Of a DNA stretch of 64,000 nucleotides, positions 27,101-38,328 are shown one piece after another (the first letter of the stretch is position 1; every line of letters begins with the position of its first letter). Origin of the DNA: Lates calcarifer (Eukaryota > Chordata > Actinopteri > Centropomidae). A model generated the notes under the pieces. That model was given only the letters and a program-made list of their open reading frames with translations. It had not been told where the DNA came from and searched no databases. The stretch lies in contig NC_066855.1 in NCBI RefSeq assembly GCF_001640805.2, positions 14,478,236-14,542,235 of the forward strand, given 5' to 3'. A program made the translations under genes and the position numbers.

Positions 27101-29266
27101 ATTCAGGCTGTCTCAGTGACTGCTGTCTCTTCATGTAATCTCAGACTGACTCTGTGATGTTGAGATCTTTATGATGAAGATGGTGTGTTTGGAGTCATTG
27201 TCCTGCTGCAGATTTAATCTGGGACAGACACCTCCCTGATGGTACTGATGAAGGATAAGAGTAAAAACATCTGAAAGGCCTAAAACTTTTGCATAGTACT
27301 GTAGGTAAGGTGAAACACACATTGACAGGAACAGTGTGTAAACCAGTATGAACCTTATTTAACATTTAGTACTTTGCATAACTTATATAAGGGCAGTTTA
27401 AGATGAAAGATGGCAATGGTACAATTTAGTTCCAAGTTCCTAAAGTCCTTTTTTCACATCGAAACCACCAGCCACCATTAATGCAGTGCTCCAGCAGGGT
27501 GTCAACTGTTGCTTAATAACATTAGCCACAAGTGTTGAAGCACTTTTTCATCTTTCTTTTTTTTTTTTTTTTTTTTTTTTTACTTCCAACAGTTTTTATC
27601 TGTGGGCCTCTGGTGCAAGAGTTCACTGTTGTAACAGGTGTTTTTATAACCTAAAATTATACACCTTATAGTCATTTTTCAATACAGTTTGAAGCAAAGG
27701 CTAGCTAGTCTAGATTAGACTGATGAACCAAGATAACACTTCATCAGACAGCCTGCGATTTACAGTGAAATGTTAACTGTAAATAACTGGGAAAAGGTGT
27801 CCAGAGCTTTATTCATACTGTGTAAATTTATAGTAAGAAGAGGGGAAAAGTCAACATTTATATGGAGAAAGCAAGTCAGTCATTTCATTTCAGAGGACAG
27901 ACACAGTGAATGTTCAACATTGACTTGATGAATAGCTTTAAAATACTCATAAAATTCAAAAATCCAGATTGTTTTTAGGTAAACTGTATTTATAGCTCAC
28001 CTGTTTTACCTCATGTAGGAGAAAATACAATATAAAGAAGCCAGTTTCACCCACGCTGCAGGAATTTATTATTATGTCTTCCACCTCACTGTATGATCAT
28101 GACATGCAACAAAGTTGAACCGTGGACATTGCACTGAAACATGGCTGAACTTTCATGTTTAATGAGGGTCGTAGTAATTATTATTTTAATTCTTCTAAAT
28201 ACATGGGGTATGAAGGCTCTAGCATCAAGTGCTGACTCTTTGTATTCTTTACAATAAGAACAATGTTAACACCATTTTTTGCCTAACTTTTGTTTTGCAG
28301 TACTTAAAGCACCTCCAATGGCGGAGTCACGATTTTTTTGTGTGTTTACTGGTATATTTGTTCATTTTTTTGTGTATTATTTACAGAGTTGTCAGTAGCT
28401 GGTGCTAATGCTTTAACAGCATTCATTTTTCTCTTTCATTTTCTCTTTTCATTTTTACATTTCTTCTTTCTTTTTTTTATCAGTGGGAAAAGAGTGACAG
28501 CATCTATGAGGAGCCTGAAACTGATCACATCTATGAGGTTTGCCAAATGTCTACCTTACAGTAATAATCATCAAAGACATGAGAATTAAAGAAGACATGT
28601 CACTGTTAACACACATTGCAGCTGTGTGTCTTTTACATGAAAAAGTGCAAGCAAGAAACAAACAGGACACAGTGTCCTCGCACCACTGAGCTCTTAACCA
28701 CAATTGTATTTTCTTCTTCATTCTATGCAAACCTCATGTTTTTTCATGTATGAACATACTATACACAGTAGGCTATCTGGAAGTTCCTCTGAACTTTTAT
28801 TTGATTTTTTTATAGGAATAACGAAACGTTAACTTTGGGAATTAGCATTTCTGGGTTGGAAATAGATTTTATTGCTTCAGTCTTGTTGCAAAAATCATAG
28901 AAAATAGTTTTTATGCTGCATCTTCTATACAAAAACTGTATCTCAGGGTGCTTTACACGGCTGTACAAGAAAACAAACACTGTGACATTTAGCAGCTGCA
29001 CAACTTTATCTTTGAGTCATGTCTGAAGCAGTGGCTATGCAAATTAAAGCTCTGGCGTACTTTACAACTTTACATCACATTGTTGAGTAAATACATGTGT
29101 AGGAATCATCAAAGCCACACAGGACACAAACGTACACATGTAGCATGACTAAAACTGGCTTGTCTCCCTCTCTCAGGGTTTGGCGATTGAGACATGTGGC
29201 GGAGGTCTGTATGAGGAACTTACTGTGTACGCCCAGGCTGAAGGAGCAGAGGCCCCATGGGAGTGA
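24156..29266 (+). CDS. cd79b: CD79B, B-cell receptor Ig-beta signalling chain
   Basis: Pairs with CD79A and membrane immunoglobulin in B cells and carries the signal inward through an ITAM. Exons: 24156-24207, 25444-25758, 25885-26003, 28484-28537, 29177-29266; 209 residues, all phases compatible. Exon 1 gives the signal peptide (MRWLLAGCCALALINLS). Exon 2 is one V-type Ig domain with HCS, VDWYK and a D-S-G-V-Y-F-C strand, plus N-glycosylation sites. Exon 3 holds the transmembrane helix (FQALLLAVCIAAIML). Exons 4 and 5 give the cytoplasmic tail DHIYEGL...LYEEL, matching the DHTYEGL...YEDI pattern of mammalian CD79B. The ITAM spacing is nine residues. The ATG at 24148 is out of frame; the one at 24156 gives the signal peptide. 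Confidence 0.92.
24419..24435. promoter_or_regulatory. paired octamer-like site in cd79b intron 1
   Basis: The sequence ATGCAAATGTTTTGCAT is a consensus octamer followed, one base on, by an inverted near-octamer. Oct-1/Oct-2 with OBF-1 act at such sites in B-cell genes. Function here is inferred from motif and location only. Confidence 0.3.
26351..26467. repeat. intronic segment duplicated 1.5 kb downstream, copy 1
   Basis: Runs from gaaagcaagtcaatcatctc to gtttttaggtaaactgt and is nearly the same as 27867-27987. Both copies lie in cd79b intron 3. Confidence 0.7.
26974..27303 (-). mobile_element. Tc1/mariner-like element remnant, copy 1
   Basis: Bounded by inverted ends tacagtactgtgcagaagtt and aacttttgcatagtactgta. 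The minus strand holds a degenerate transposase segment with LQQDNDSKHT, the Tc1 motif around the second catalytic aspartate. Too short and broken to be active. Lies in cd79b intron 3. Confidence 0.75.
27867..27987. repeat. intronic segment duplication, copy 2
   Basis: Second copy of the segment at 26351-26467, differing by a few substitutions and small indels. Confidence 0.7.
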
Positions 29267-29465
29267 AACGGGCATCACTGAACTACTTTTCACTTCGCCA
29301 CCTCAGCAGTTTCACAATAAGTACTGATTATACGTTCATAATTACAAGTTTTACTTTGTACATAGTACATTGGGTCCTTAATGGGCTCGCTATGGAGATG
29401 GAGATGTGCCATTTCTAGCTTGTTTGTAAATGTGCAGCAGTATACTTATTCTTAAATGCGTGATA

Positions 29466-29820
29466 TACAGTACTGTGCAAAAGTTTTAGGCACTAAAGGT
29501 AAAGTGAGGGTGCTGTCAAAAATAATCCCATGATTATTTTTTTATTCATCAGTTAACCTCATGCACAGTACAGCAAACAGAAAACACCTAAATCAGATCA
29601 GTATTTCGTATTATACCCCTCCCACCACCTCCCTTTTCCTTTTAAAACAGCTCCAGTCCTCCTCAGTACACCTGTACTTAGGTAGTTTGTTCCAGCATCT
29701 TGGAGAAGCTGCCTCAGTTCCTCTGTGGATTCAGGCTGTCTCAGTGACTGCTGTCTCTTCATGTAATCTCAGACTGACTCTATGATGTTCTGAAAGGCCT
29801 AAAACTTTTGCACAGTACTT
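29466..29820 (-). mobile_element. Tc1/mariner-like element remnant, copy 2
   Basis: Same family as 26974-27303, with ends tacagtactgtgcaaaagtt and aacttttgcacagtact. It shares about 150 interior bases (ctccagtcctcctcagtaca onward) but carries a different internal deletion that removes the QQDND region. Confidence 0.75.
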
Positions 29821-29853
29821 AATGTGTTGTTTATTTTGTGCTATTTATGTATT

Positions 29854-30621
29854 CAGTGGTGGAAAAAGTATTCAGATCCTTTACTTAAGTAAAAGAACCA
29901 ATACAACAATGTAAAAATACTCCATTCCAACCAAAAGTCCTGTATGAACAATCCTACTTAAATAATGGTACAAAAGTAATAACAGCAAAATGCGCTTAAA
30001 GTAAAAGTACTGGTTTGATCTTTCTGACTGATTATATTATTACATACGACATCATTAGATGATTAATACTGAAGCATCAGTGTGTTAGCAGCATGTTACT
30101 GTTGTAGCTGCTGCAGGTGGAGCTAGTTTGGACTACTTTATATACAGGGATGCCAGCTCAATTTGAGGGATTGTTAGATGATTAATGGAAAGGAAAGCAG
30201 ACAAACAAAGTTTTGATCCACAAATCTGTCTTCAGTTTTTGGACTTTTTCTCTAGTCTTTGACTTTTACTGACGTATTGTATCTTTGAACCCATATTGAA
30301 ATGAAAAGTATTTGTTAAACATCTGAAATGTGACCCAAAATACACACTGCTTTTTGTTAGGTTGGAAACCACTGATTTAATCTTTAACGATGTGTCATAT
30401 TTAAATGCTTGTTATGTTATCCGTTGTGTAAAATCTTCATCTTTAAGGTAACGAGTGAATAAAACTGTCAAATAGATAAAGTGGTGCTGAAAGTACAATA
30501 TTTCCCTTTGAAATGTAGTAGAGTGGAATTATAAAGTAGCATCAAATGGAAATACTCAAGTAGTGCAGAATTGTACTATACAATGCAGTATTGGAGTAAA
30601 TGTACTTACTTTCCACCACTG
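29854..30621. mobile_element. hAT-like MITE with CAGTGGTGG termini
   Basis: Starts CAGTGGTGGAAAAAGTATTC and ends ctttccaccactg, the two ends of a nonautonomous element frequent in fish genomes. No transposase. The flanks share only part of an 8-bp target duplication. A fragment with the same left end lies at 57883. Confidence 0.65.
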
Positions 30622-31210
30622 ACTTTATTAAATTAATCTGATGTTATTTGAAGTCCACTGAAATGTAAATAATTACATGGCAACAGCTGAAGTTTCAGCT
30701 GACATTTTTGGTGCTTCCAGGGTTTTTTTTAAACATAAATTGTGTTGTATATAATTTCATAGTGACTTTTCTAACTTGACTGTTTAACGTCCGTTTTATC
30801 TTGTACCTACAGGAGGTGTAAGAATGAGTTTATGACAAACTGTTGTGAGAAGATGTCACACAAATTTGGTGTTAATAAGGCCCAGTTTGTTCTTGTTGTT
30901 CGGTTATATTAAATTGGATGTTTTGTTTGTTTTTTGTTAAATTTGTGTAACCGATTAAAAACCATAAACACATTCCATTTATAGGAGAAAGTCTTATTTT
31001 TATTGTCAGTTAAACATGTCATGTTCAAGATAAAATAACATTTTTAATGCTCTATGCTTTATATAGCAGATCATCCAATCAACAAATTAATAAATGCAAG
31101 AGAAAACAAAGTACATAAATAAGCTATAAATAGATAAATAAATAAATAAAATAATAAATAAATAGCTCAATCACTTAGCAAATGAATGAGGAGATTCTTG
31201 GTCTGACAGG

Positions 31211-31354
31211 TTAGTTGATGGTGAGCAGAGATGAAACCAGCTGGTGAGCTCTCATTAGATGGGTTTTGATTTTCTTCCTGATCAGCTCCCAGGATTCAGC
31301 ACTGTGGCCCTACACACACACACACACACACAATATTATCATTAGAAACATCGC

Positions 31355-31386
<32 letters not shown>

Positions 31387-31646
31387 CTTACCATTCGTTC
31401 TAGGACGTGGCCTGACAGTCTCTTGAAATACATGTGCAGCTTCTTGTTCTTCTTCTTGTGGCTGTGGCTCCCAGTCTAAATGAATCAAAGATCAAAAATC
31501 ATGTTTAAAAAAACACAACTGACTCTTTCAGTCAACAGGATGTGGAGGAAGAGAAATCAGTCAGAGAGTGCTGATGCATTCAGTTTGAAATGTAAGGGAA
31601 CAGGTGAGGCTGTTAATCCACCCTGACACTTACACAGGAGCGAAGG
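31211..31646 (-). pseudogene. truncated third type I interferon copy (last two exons and a stub of exon 3)
   Basis: Exon 5 (31211-31309) and exon 4 (31392-31475) are intact in sequence and splice sites. Exon 3 begins at 31634 and breaks off after about 13 bases, where unrelated sequence follows (tttccgggaaaaatac). The shared segment, starting with the AAATA-rich 3' flank near 31130, is nearly identical to 33560-34055 in the adjacent gene. One difference changes the Thr before the final Asn to Ile. No promoter, signal peptide or exons 1-2, so no product is expected. Confidence 0.9.
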
Positions 31647-32389
31647 TTTCCGGGAAAAATACAAAAGATACATGTAATTACTGTATAGCTGCATTTCTGA
31701 ATCAGAAATGTGTGACATTATAAAGGAGGATAATGATCAACAATCATATCCATTGTTAGAAAATAATATTTGTTTGATTTCCTACAGATTCACTTTGTCT
31801 TTAAAGGGACAGAAAACATTCCCTGGAATAAACAGGAAAAATACCAAATAGTCAAATTCTCCTCCCTGGATGAGATTTTAAAAACATACACAAACTCTGT
31901 CTCTGTCTTTGCTCTGACTCTGGTATAAAATGTCTTCAGCAGTTTCAGATGAAGACCTGACTCTTTAAACTGAGAAATGTAAACACAGAGCAGACCTATC
32001 TGTGTGAACAGTTGATTTAACTGAATATAAGCTTTGACTTATATTCAGGTAGTTTTACTCTCAAAACAACTTAGAACTAATTTAGCAAACAGTTAACTTC
32101 AGTTAACTCCCATTTTTAAAAGAAGATTTTGTAAGTTTTGCTGAGGTAAACAGCGCCCTCTGCAGCCACAAGTGGTAATTACAGGACGCTGGGGCATTAA
32201 ATTCTGTTGGGCTCAGAGAGTGAGCAGTTACAGGTACTGGAAGCACAGGACCCCTACAGCAGGGGCGTTGCTTGGCATAAAGCCTGAGCTCTACTGGGCC
32301 TGTGCCCCCCCCAATCTCTCCCATCTGGATTATCAGATTGTTTGATTGGTGATGTCATTTCACTGCGATATCACCAGGGAAACGGGTGA

Positions 32390-32765
32390 TGAACCAATTA
32401 CAGAGCTGAGAAGTGCTGACGTCACGCGTGATGTCACCAGTTCTCACAAACCGAGATGGTATCTAGAGCCTCTTCACTGCGTTTACTTCGTACACTCTCC
32501 TTCACCGGAGGAGACTCGGGGTGACTGGTGGTCAGACGCCAGGGTCCCGGCTGCAGGCCACGGCAGCCCTGGACCTGAGTCGGATGCATCCATCCATGCA
32601 TCAGACCATGACGTATACATCCATCTAATGTATTTCCCGTGGTCTCGACTCGGCCTCTGCGCATCTGATCTTCAGATGCGATCTGAGCACCAGACCTAGA
32701 GGCGCAGGTGCCTAGAGTCCCTGTGGTGAGGAAGTGGACCCGCGGACTGACTGTCTGACAGTCGG
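32390..32765. other. CpG-rich segment with CRE-like sites, left arm copy
   Basis: GC-rich block containing tgacgtcacgcgtgatgtca, two CRE-like sequences in tandem, and a G-run of variable length. A 131-codon frame on the minus strand (32434-32829) and its 154-codon counterpart in the other arm have no recognisable domain. They look like by-products of the GC-rich sequence. It could be a promoter, an enhancer or an old repeat. Confidence 0.35.
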
Positions 32766-33622
32766 TCCGTTGAAGGGGGGGGGGGTCTCCCCTCTCTCCC
32801 TCCCTCCCTCCACACACAAACACCAACATAACAGATTTTTGCTGTTTTTACAAAAACAGTAGCAACTGTAAATTTCAGCAACACCGAGATACCGTTCATT
32901 TTACACTAACATAATGGCAGCCATCTGTAGTTTGTAGTAACGTCCGAATTCCAGTAGATGGCAGTAGCATACTGTATAGCTGTAAATATTTATTGATAAT
33001 CAATTCTCATTTATTTTTTTCTGTTATTTCTATATGTTAATGTTACTGTTTGTCAGTAAAATACAGTTGAATTTACAGCCTATGTGTGGAAGAAATAGTT
33101 ACAGAATGTTGTTTTGAGGCAGCAGAGGAACTTGCATGTGCATACTGTGTGATGAGTTTTGAAGAAGTGAACTCAGTATTGAGAAATGCATGTTAGCAAC
33201 TGTAAAAATAGATTTTAAAAAAAAAGTTTAAAAAATACATAAAATACTGCATGCTTTTTGTTGATGCAACAGGAATAAAAACAAAAAACATTTTTATATT
33301 TGCTGGTAGAAGAACAGATTTTATTGGTTATAGCATGAAAAAAAATTCAAATTTTCTCAGCACACATTAAAAAAAATAAATAAGCACATTGATCAACTTA
33401 AAAAATAAACATTCAACAGATCAACTGATAAATAGAAAAACAACTCAATAAAAAATATATTAATGAATAAATAAATACCTAAATAAATAAATAAATCTGT
33501 TTTAGTTAACTCCAAAAAATAAATACATGAGTAAACAAACAAGGCAGTACATAACTAAGCAATAAATAAATAAATAGCTCAATCACTTAGCAAATGAATG
33601 AGGAGATTCTTGGTCTGACAGG

Positions 33623-33764
33623 TTAGTTGGTGGTGAGCAGAGATGAAACCAGCTGGTGAGCTCTCATTAGATGGGTTTTGATTTTCTTCCTGATCAGCTC
33701 CCAGGATTCAGCACTGTGGCCCTACACACACACACACACACAATATTATCATTAGAAACATCGC

Positions 33765-33796
<32 letters not shown>

Positions 33797-34630
33797 CTTA
33801 CCATTCGTTCTAGGACGTGGCCTGACAGTCTCTTGAAATACATGTGCAGCTTCTTGTTCTTCTTCTTGTGGCTGTGGCTCCCAGTCTAAATGAATCAAAG
33901 ATCAAAAATCATGTTTAAAAAAACACAACTGACTCTTTCAGTCAACAGGATGTGGAGGAAGAGAAATCAGGCAGAGAGTGCTGATGCATTCAGTTTGAAA
34001 TGTAAGGGAACAAGTGAGGCTGTTAATCCACCCTGACACTTACACAGGAGTGAAGGCCGTCAGCCTGCTGGGTCACAATGTTGACAAAGTCCTTCACTGT
34101 GCTCTCCTCCCATGATGCAGCACTGTGATCCTCCTCAAACAGGACGGCCATCTCCTCCAGAACCTGCACTGTGAAACCAAGTTTATCCTCAGCCTGGAGG
34201 AGGAAGAAGAAGAAGAGTAATCAGATTACTACAGGGACACATTTCTGACAGTGTTTGACAGCTGAAGTTGAGCTGATGACTCACTGATGCTTTGGACGCC
34301 TGGCTGTACAGATCATTAGGGAAGGCCACAGTGTCCTCCACTTCAGCATCCTCAGTGCTGTTAGTGGAATTATTCACCTGCATCACACGCACACACACAC
34401 ACACACACACACATCATGTGTTGAAGTAAACACACAGTGAACTCACTCAGTGAAGATAATTCAGTAACTTTAAACAACACGTGAACAAGTGAACTCACCA
34501 TGGTATCTAGTAGATCCAAAGAGTTTTCACTGTACTGTCTGAATTTATGATCCATCCACCTGCAGCTCAGTGAGGAGCCTGCACTGTACAGAGCCAGAAA
34601 CAGGCAAACAAACAAAATCCTGTTCAGCAT
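33623..34630 (-). CDS. ifnd: Type I interferon, two-cysteine group (IFNd-like), left gene
   Basis: Secreted antiviral cytokine acting through CRFB receptors and JAK-STAT. Exons in transcript order: 34499-34630, 34285-34377, 34044-34193, 33802-33885, 33623-33721; 185 residues, the five-exon, phase-0 layout of fish type I interferons. The signal peptide (MLNRILFVCLFLALYSAGSS) is followed by two mature cysteines, at SLSCRW in exon 1 and LHSC at the end of exon 3, as in group I fish interferons. Exon 2 starts with glycosylation sites (NNSTNST). Exon 4 carries KKKNKKLHMYFKRLSGHVL; exon 5 ends VSSLLTTN. The start chosen is the one giving the signal peptide. The protein appears identical to the plus-strand copy. 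TATA and IRF-type sites lie just upstream, and TTTATT at 33320-33325 is a minus-strand poly(A) signal. Confidence 0.93.
33765..33796. repeat. GATA microsatellite in left interferon intron 4
   Basis: About eight GATA units beside the donor of exon 4. The mirror tract in the other arm is about twice as long. Confidence 0.9.
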
Positions 34631-34722
34631 TTTTTCTTTTTGAAAAAGGTAGAAGTCTCCTCTGTATAGAGCAGGTTGAGATGTGTCCTGGTGTTGTGTT
34701 GGAGCAGACCTGCAGCTCCTCA

Positions 34723-34752
34723 TTTATAACAGGACGCACCTATTTCATTTTC
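34723..34752 (-). promoter_or_regulatory. interferon proximal promoter, left gene
   Basis: On the minus strand a GAAAATGAAA element (34743-34752), matching the IRF/ISRE core, is followed by TATAAA (34723-34728), about 95 bases before the start codon. This is the exact mirror of the right-hand promoter. Confidence 0.7.
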
Positions 34753-35450
34753 CTGACTTAACACCTGTGGGAAACACTGGAGCTGAACTGTGGCTTTCAA
34801 CACGGCTTAAAGTTTAAAAGTCAGAATCAACCTCAAAAGACACAGCGTCACACATTTGAATCAGTGTCCTGGTGAAAGATTTGATCCCACAATAATAATG
34901 TAGTTTCAGATATATTAACAGCAGAAGCTGAAATACTGCACCAGGTTATAAAAGTATACAGGCAGGCCAAATGAAGTATAATACAGTAATACCAAGTATT
35001 GATATTAATGTATTAAGTAATGTTGAAATTTCATAAAAGCATAAAAACACACAGATCACTATAAATTACTTCACATTTATCAGGTATGGAAAACTTTGGG
35101 AGTGACAGGAAAGTGTTGCAATTTTTTGGGAAACATCCAAAATGACGCTTGTTGTTCCTTATTTAAATGTGTTTGTTTACTTGTTGTATATTAAAGATTT
35201 GGGGCAAGAATCTGTGCCTTTATTTACCGTTATTGCAGTTGTTACCTTCCGTTCAGTCTGCTGCCTGTCCAGTGAGATGACAATGATGTTTTTTTTTTTC
35301 TTTGTTTGTTTGTTGCTGTTGTTTTTAAATATTATTCTCTGTTAGTAGTTCTACCTGGGTTCTATAACATATAAAATGAAATCTGCTGAACTGTGATTCC
35401 AGTGTGTCCACATACCGATCATACCACAAAGGGGAACGCGCTTCCGCAAA

Positions 35451-35463
35451 GAGAAAATGAAAG
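35451..35463 (+). promoter_or_regulatory. ISRE/IRF-like motif, distal left
   Basis: GAGAAAATGAAAG fits the GAAANNGAAA core bound by IRF proteins. It lies about 820 bases upstream of the left interferon start codon, with a CpG-rich flank. Confidence 0.45.
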
Positions 35464-36138
35464 AGACTGCGGCTTGAGTCACGTAACAGTGACGTTGCTT
35501 CTTTGAGATTGTATCACACTTTTCTGAAGAGTGACCGCATATGAATGGATGAGCTTCGTGGTTTCATCATTTCATCCACCTCTATGACATTATCATAGGA
35601 CACAGCGATTCCTATGTATTGTTCTTGCACGATGTACAGATTGTAGGGGTTTGTGTATTTTTTAAATCTCATCCAAGGACGAGAATTATGCATTTTCCTG
35701 TTTATTTCCAGGGAATCTTTTCTGTCCCTTTAAAGACAAATGAATACATATGAAATAAAACAAAAAATATAAAATAATTTAGATGATAAGGAAATAAACA
35801 AATATCATAGCACAGAATGTTCATACATAATAATACTGTATAATAAATACTATCGAAACATGGAACAAAAGATACATAAAAATATAAACTGTACTAAAAG
35901 CTACATTACAAAATAAAAGTCTTCAGTCGCTTCTTGAATTAGAGCTCTGATCAAACATTGAGTGATTTTCATTAATTAATCGATATAAATGTTGTGTGAT
36001 CAGTCAGTGAACAGGTGAAGGAGAACCCCCTCTCTACAGGCTCTCTGGTTCTCACGGTTCATGCTCCAAGTTCCAGTGAAAACAAGCTGAAATGTCACTG
36101 ACCAGTTGATGTGAACGAGCGTCACAGTCACGGAGCCA

Positions 36139-36151
36139 CTTTCATTTTCTC
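36139..36151 (-). promoter_or_regulatory. ISRE/IRF-like motif, distal right
   Basis: CTTTCATTTTCTC is the reverse complement of the motif at 35451-35463. It lies about 830 bases upstream of the right interferon start codon. Confidence 0.45.
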
Positions 36152-36860
36152 AGCAGAGGAACTTCCCTTTACGGCGCCTGATGATCACAGTCACACCTGC
36201 AGCTTTAACAATCAATGATTATCATGGATCCACACAGAATTAATGATGCAACTCAAACTCTGAGAGAATGATCTTTATTTTTCAAACGACATTTACGGTC
36301 GTATTGGACAGAGAGTAGACTGACAGAGAGGTGATGACTGCAACAAAAACATCGACTGGAATCTTCAAAACACGAAGCAGCTCTGTAAACTAACAAAAGT
36401 CAAATAAATCGATCAATGTTAAAATCATTGTAAATCATTATTGGTGACTGGGATTTCATTCAAAGAGTTTCCCAATATTATATTTGACCTGAAAAATCGC
36501 TCTAATAATAAAAACCCGATAATAATTCAGTTATTTATAATATCGAACATTAAACTATTGTAATATTATAAATAGTGAGCTGTGATTGAGTTTATGGATT
36601 TTTAAAATGTTTTTTTTTTCTATTAAAAGCCTGATATGGTTTTATTATGAGCATTTTAATACGTTGGTCTACGGGGCGTGATTTTTTTTTCTTTTTCTGT
36701 GATATTTGTTTATTCTTTAATTGTGGGATCAAATCTTTCACCAGGACACTGATTCAAATGTGTGACGCTGTGTCTTTTGAGGTTGATTCTGACTTTTAAA
36801 CTTTAAGCCGTGTTGAAAGCCACAGTTCAGCTCCAGTGTTTCCCACAGGTGTTAAGTCAG

Positions 36861-36890
36861 GAAAATGAAATAGGTGCGTCCTGTTATAAA
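36861..36890 (+). promoter_or_regulatory. interferon proximal promoter, right gene
   Basis: GAAAATGAAA (36861-36870) is an IRF/ISRE-like core, followed by TATAAA (36885-36890). Transcription probably starts near 36915, leaving a 5' UTR of about 70 bases. Confidence 0.7.
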
Positions 36891-36982
36891 TGAGGAGCTG
36901 CAGGTCTGCTCCAACACAACACCAGGACACATCTCAACCTGCTCTATACAGAGGAGACTTCTACCTTTTTCAAAAAGAAAAA

Positions 36983-37810
36983 ATGCTGAACAGGATTTTG
37001 TTTGTTTGCCTGTTTCTGGCTCTGTACAGTGCAGGCTCCTCACTGAGCTGCAGGTGGATGGATCATAAATTCAGACAGTACAGTGAAAACTCTTTGGATC
37101 TACTAGATACCATGGTGAGTTCACTTGTTCACGTGTTGTTTAAAGTTACTGAATTATCTTCACTGAGTGAGTTCACTGTGTGTTTACTTCAACACATGAT
37201 GTGTGTGTGTGTGTGTGTGTGTGATGCAGGTGAATAATTCCACTAACAGCACTGAGGATGCTGAAGTGGAGGACACTGTGGCCTTCCCTAATGATCTGTA
37301 CAGCCAGGCGTCCAAAGCATCAGTGAGTCATCAGCTCAACTTCAGCTGTCAAACACTGTCAGAAATGTGTCCCTGTAGTAATCTGATTACTCTTCTTCTT
37401 CTTCCTCCTCCAGGCTGAGGATAAACTTGGTTTCACAGTGCAGGTTCTGGAGGAGATGGCCGTCCTGTTTGAGGAGGATCACAGTGCTGCATCATGGGAG
37501 GAGAGCACAGTGAAGGACTTTGTCAACATTGTGACCCAGCAGGCTGACGGCCTTCACTCCTGTGTAAGTGTCAGGGTGGATTAACAGCCTCACTTGTTCC
37601 CTTACATTTCAAACTGAATGCATCAGCACTCTCTGCCTGATTTCTCTTCCTCCACATCCTGTTGACTGAAAGAGTCAGTTGTGTTTTTTTAAACATGATT
37701 TTTGATCTTTGATTCATTTAGACTGGGAGCCACAGCCACAAGAAGAAGAACAAGAAGCTGCACATGTATTTCAAGAGACTGTCAGGCCACGTCCTAGAAC
37801 GAATGGTAAG

Positions 37811-37882
<72 letters not shown>

Positions 37883-38026
37883 CTGATGTTTCTAATGATA
37901 ATATTGTGTGTGTGTGTGTGTGTGTAGGGCCACAGTGCTGAATCCTGGGAGCTGATCAGGAAGAAAATCAAAACCCATTTAATGAGAGCTCACCAGCTGG
38001 TTTCATCTCTGCTCACCACCAACTAA
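36983..38026 (+). CDS. ifnd: Type I interferon, two-cysteine group (IFNd-like), right gene
   Basis: Second intact interferon of the palindrome, transcribed away from the first. Exons: 36983-37114, 37230-37322, 37414-37563, 37722-37805, 37928-38026; 558 bases with stop, 185 residues, all introns phase 0 with GT-AG ends. Domain content is as for the left copy: signal peptide, two mature cysteines, N-glycosylation cluster at the start of exon 2, and the conserved helix residues of fish type I interferons. Between the copies I saw one coding difference, a synonymous Leu codon (TTA here, CTA there) in exon 5. Both look functional. An in-frame upstream ATG at 36890 would add 31 residues before the signal peptide and lies almost at the TATA box, so it is unlikely to be used. 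Confidence 0.93.
37810..37881. repeat. TCTA microsatellite in right interferon intron 4
   Basis: About 17-18 TCTA units directly after the exon 4 donor. It is followed by a (GT)n tract reaching the exon 5 acceptor. Confidence 0.95.
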
Positions 38027-38322
38027 CCTGTCAGACCAAGAATCTCCTCATTCATTTGCTAAGTGATTGAGCTATTTATTTATTTATTGCTTAGTTATGT
38101 ACTGCCTTGTTTGTTTACTCATGTATTTATTTTTGGAGTTAACTAAAACAGATTTATTTATTTATTGAGGTATTTATTTATTCATTAATATATTTTTTAT
38201 TGAGTTGTTTTTCTATTTATCAGTTGATCTGTTGAATGTTTATTTTTTAAGTTGATCAATGTGCTTATTTATTTTTTTTAATGTGTGCTGAGAAAATTTG
38301 AATTTTTTTTCATGCTATAACC

Positions 38323-38328
38323 AATAAA
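38323..38328 (+). terminator. poly(A) signal of the right interferon gene
   Basis: AATAAA about 300 bases after the stop codon. The mirror copy is at 33320-33325. Confidence 0.6.

Larger units (their letters stand above)
31869..34893. repeat. left arm of the interferon inverted repeat
   Basis: The reverse complement of 36720-39776, with only scattered substitutions and small indels that I could see. The arm holds a complete interferon gene, its proximal promoter, its 3' flank and about 1.4 kb of further noncoding sequence. The outer junction is at gatgagatttt (31869), the inner one at gatcccacaat (34893). Confidence 0.92.
34894..36719. other. spacer of the interferon palindrome, divergent intergenic region
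   Basis: Unique 1.83-kb sequence between the arms, so it lies between two divergent interferon promoters. It is AT-rich in the middle with GC-richer patches near 35440 and 36000-36180. No coding sequence recognised. It carries two mirrored IRF-type motifs, listed separately. Confidence 0.75.

Noticed and set aside
36890..36982. upstream in-frame ATG extending the right interferon by 31 residues
   Set aside because: It lies at the TATA box, so it is probably not transcribed, and it would bury the signal peptide.
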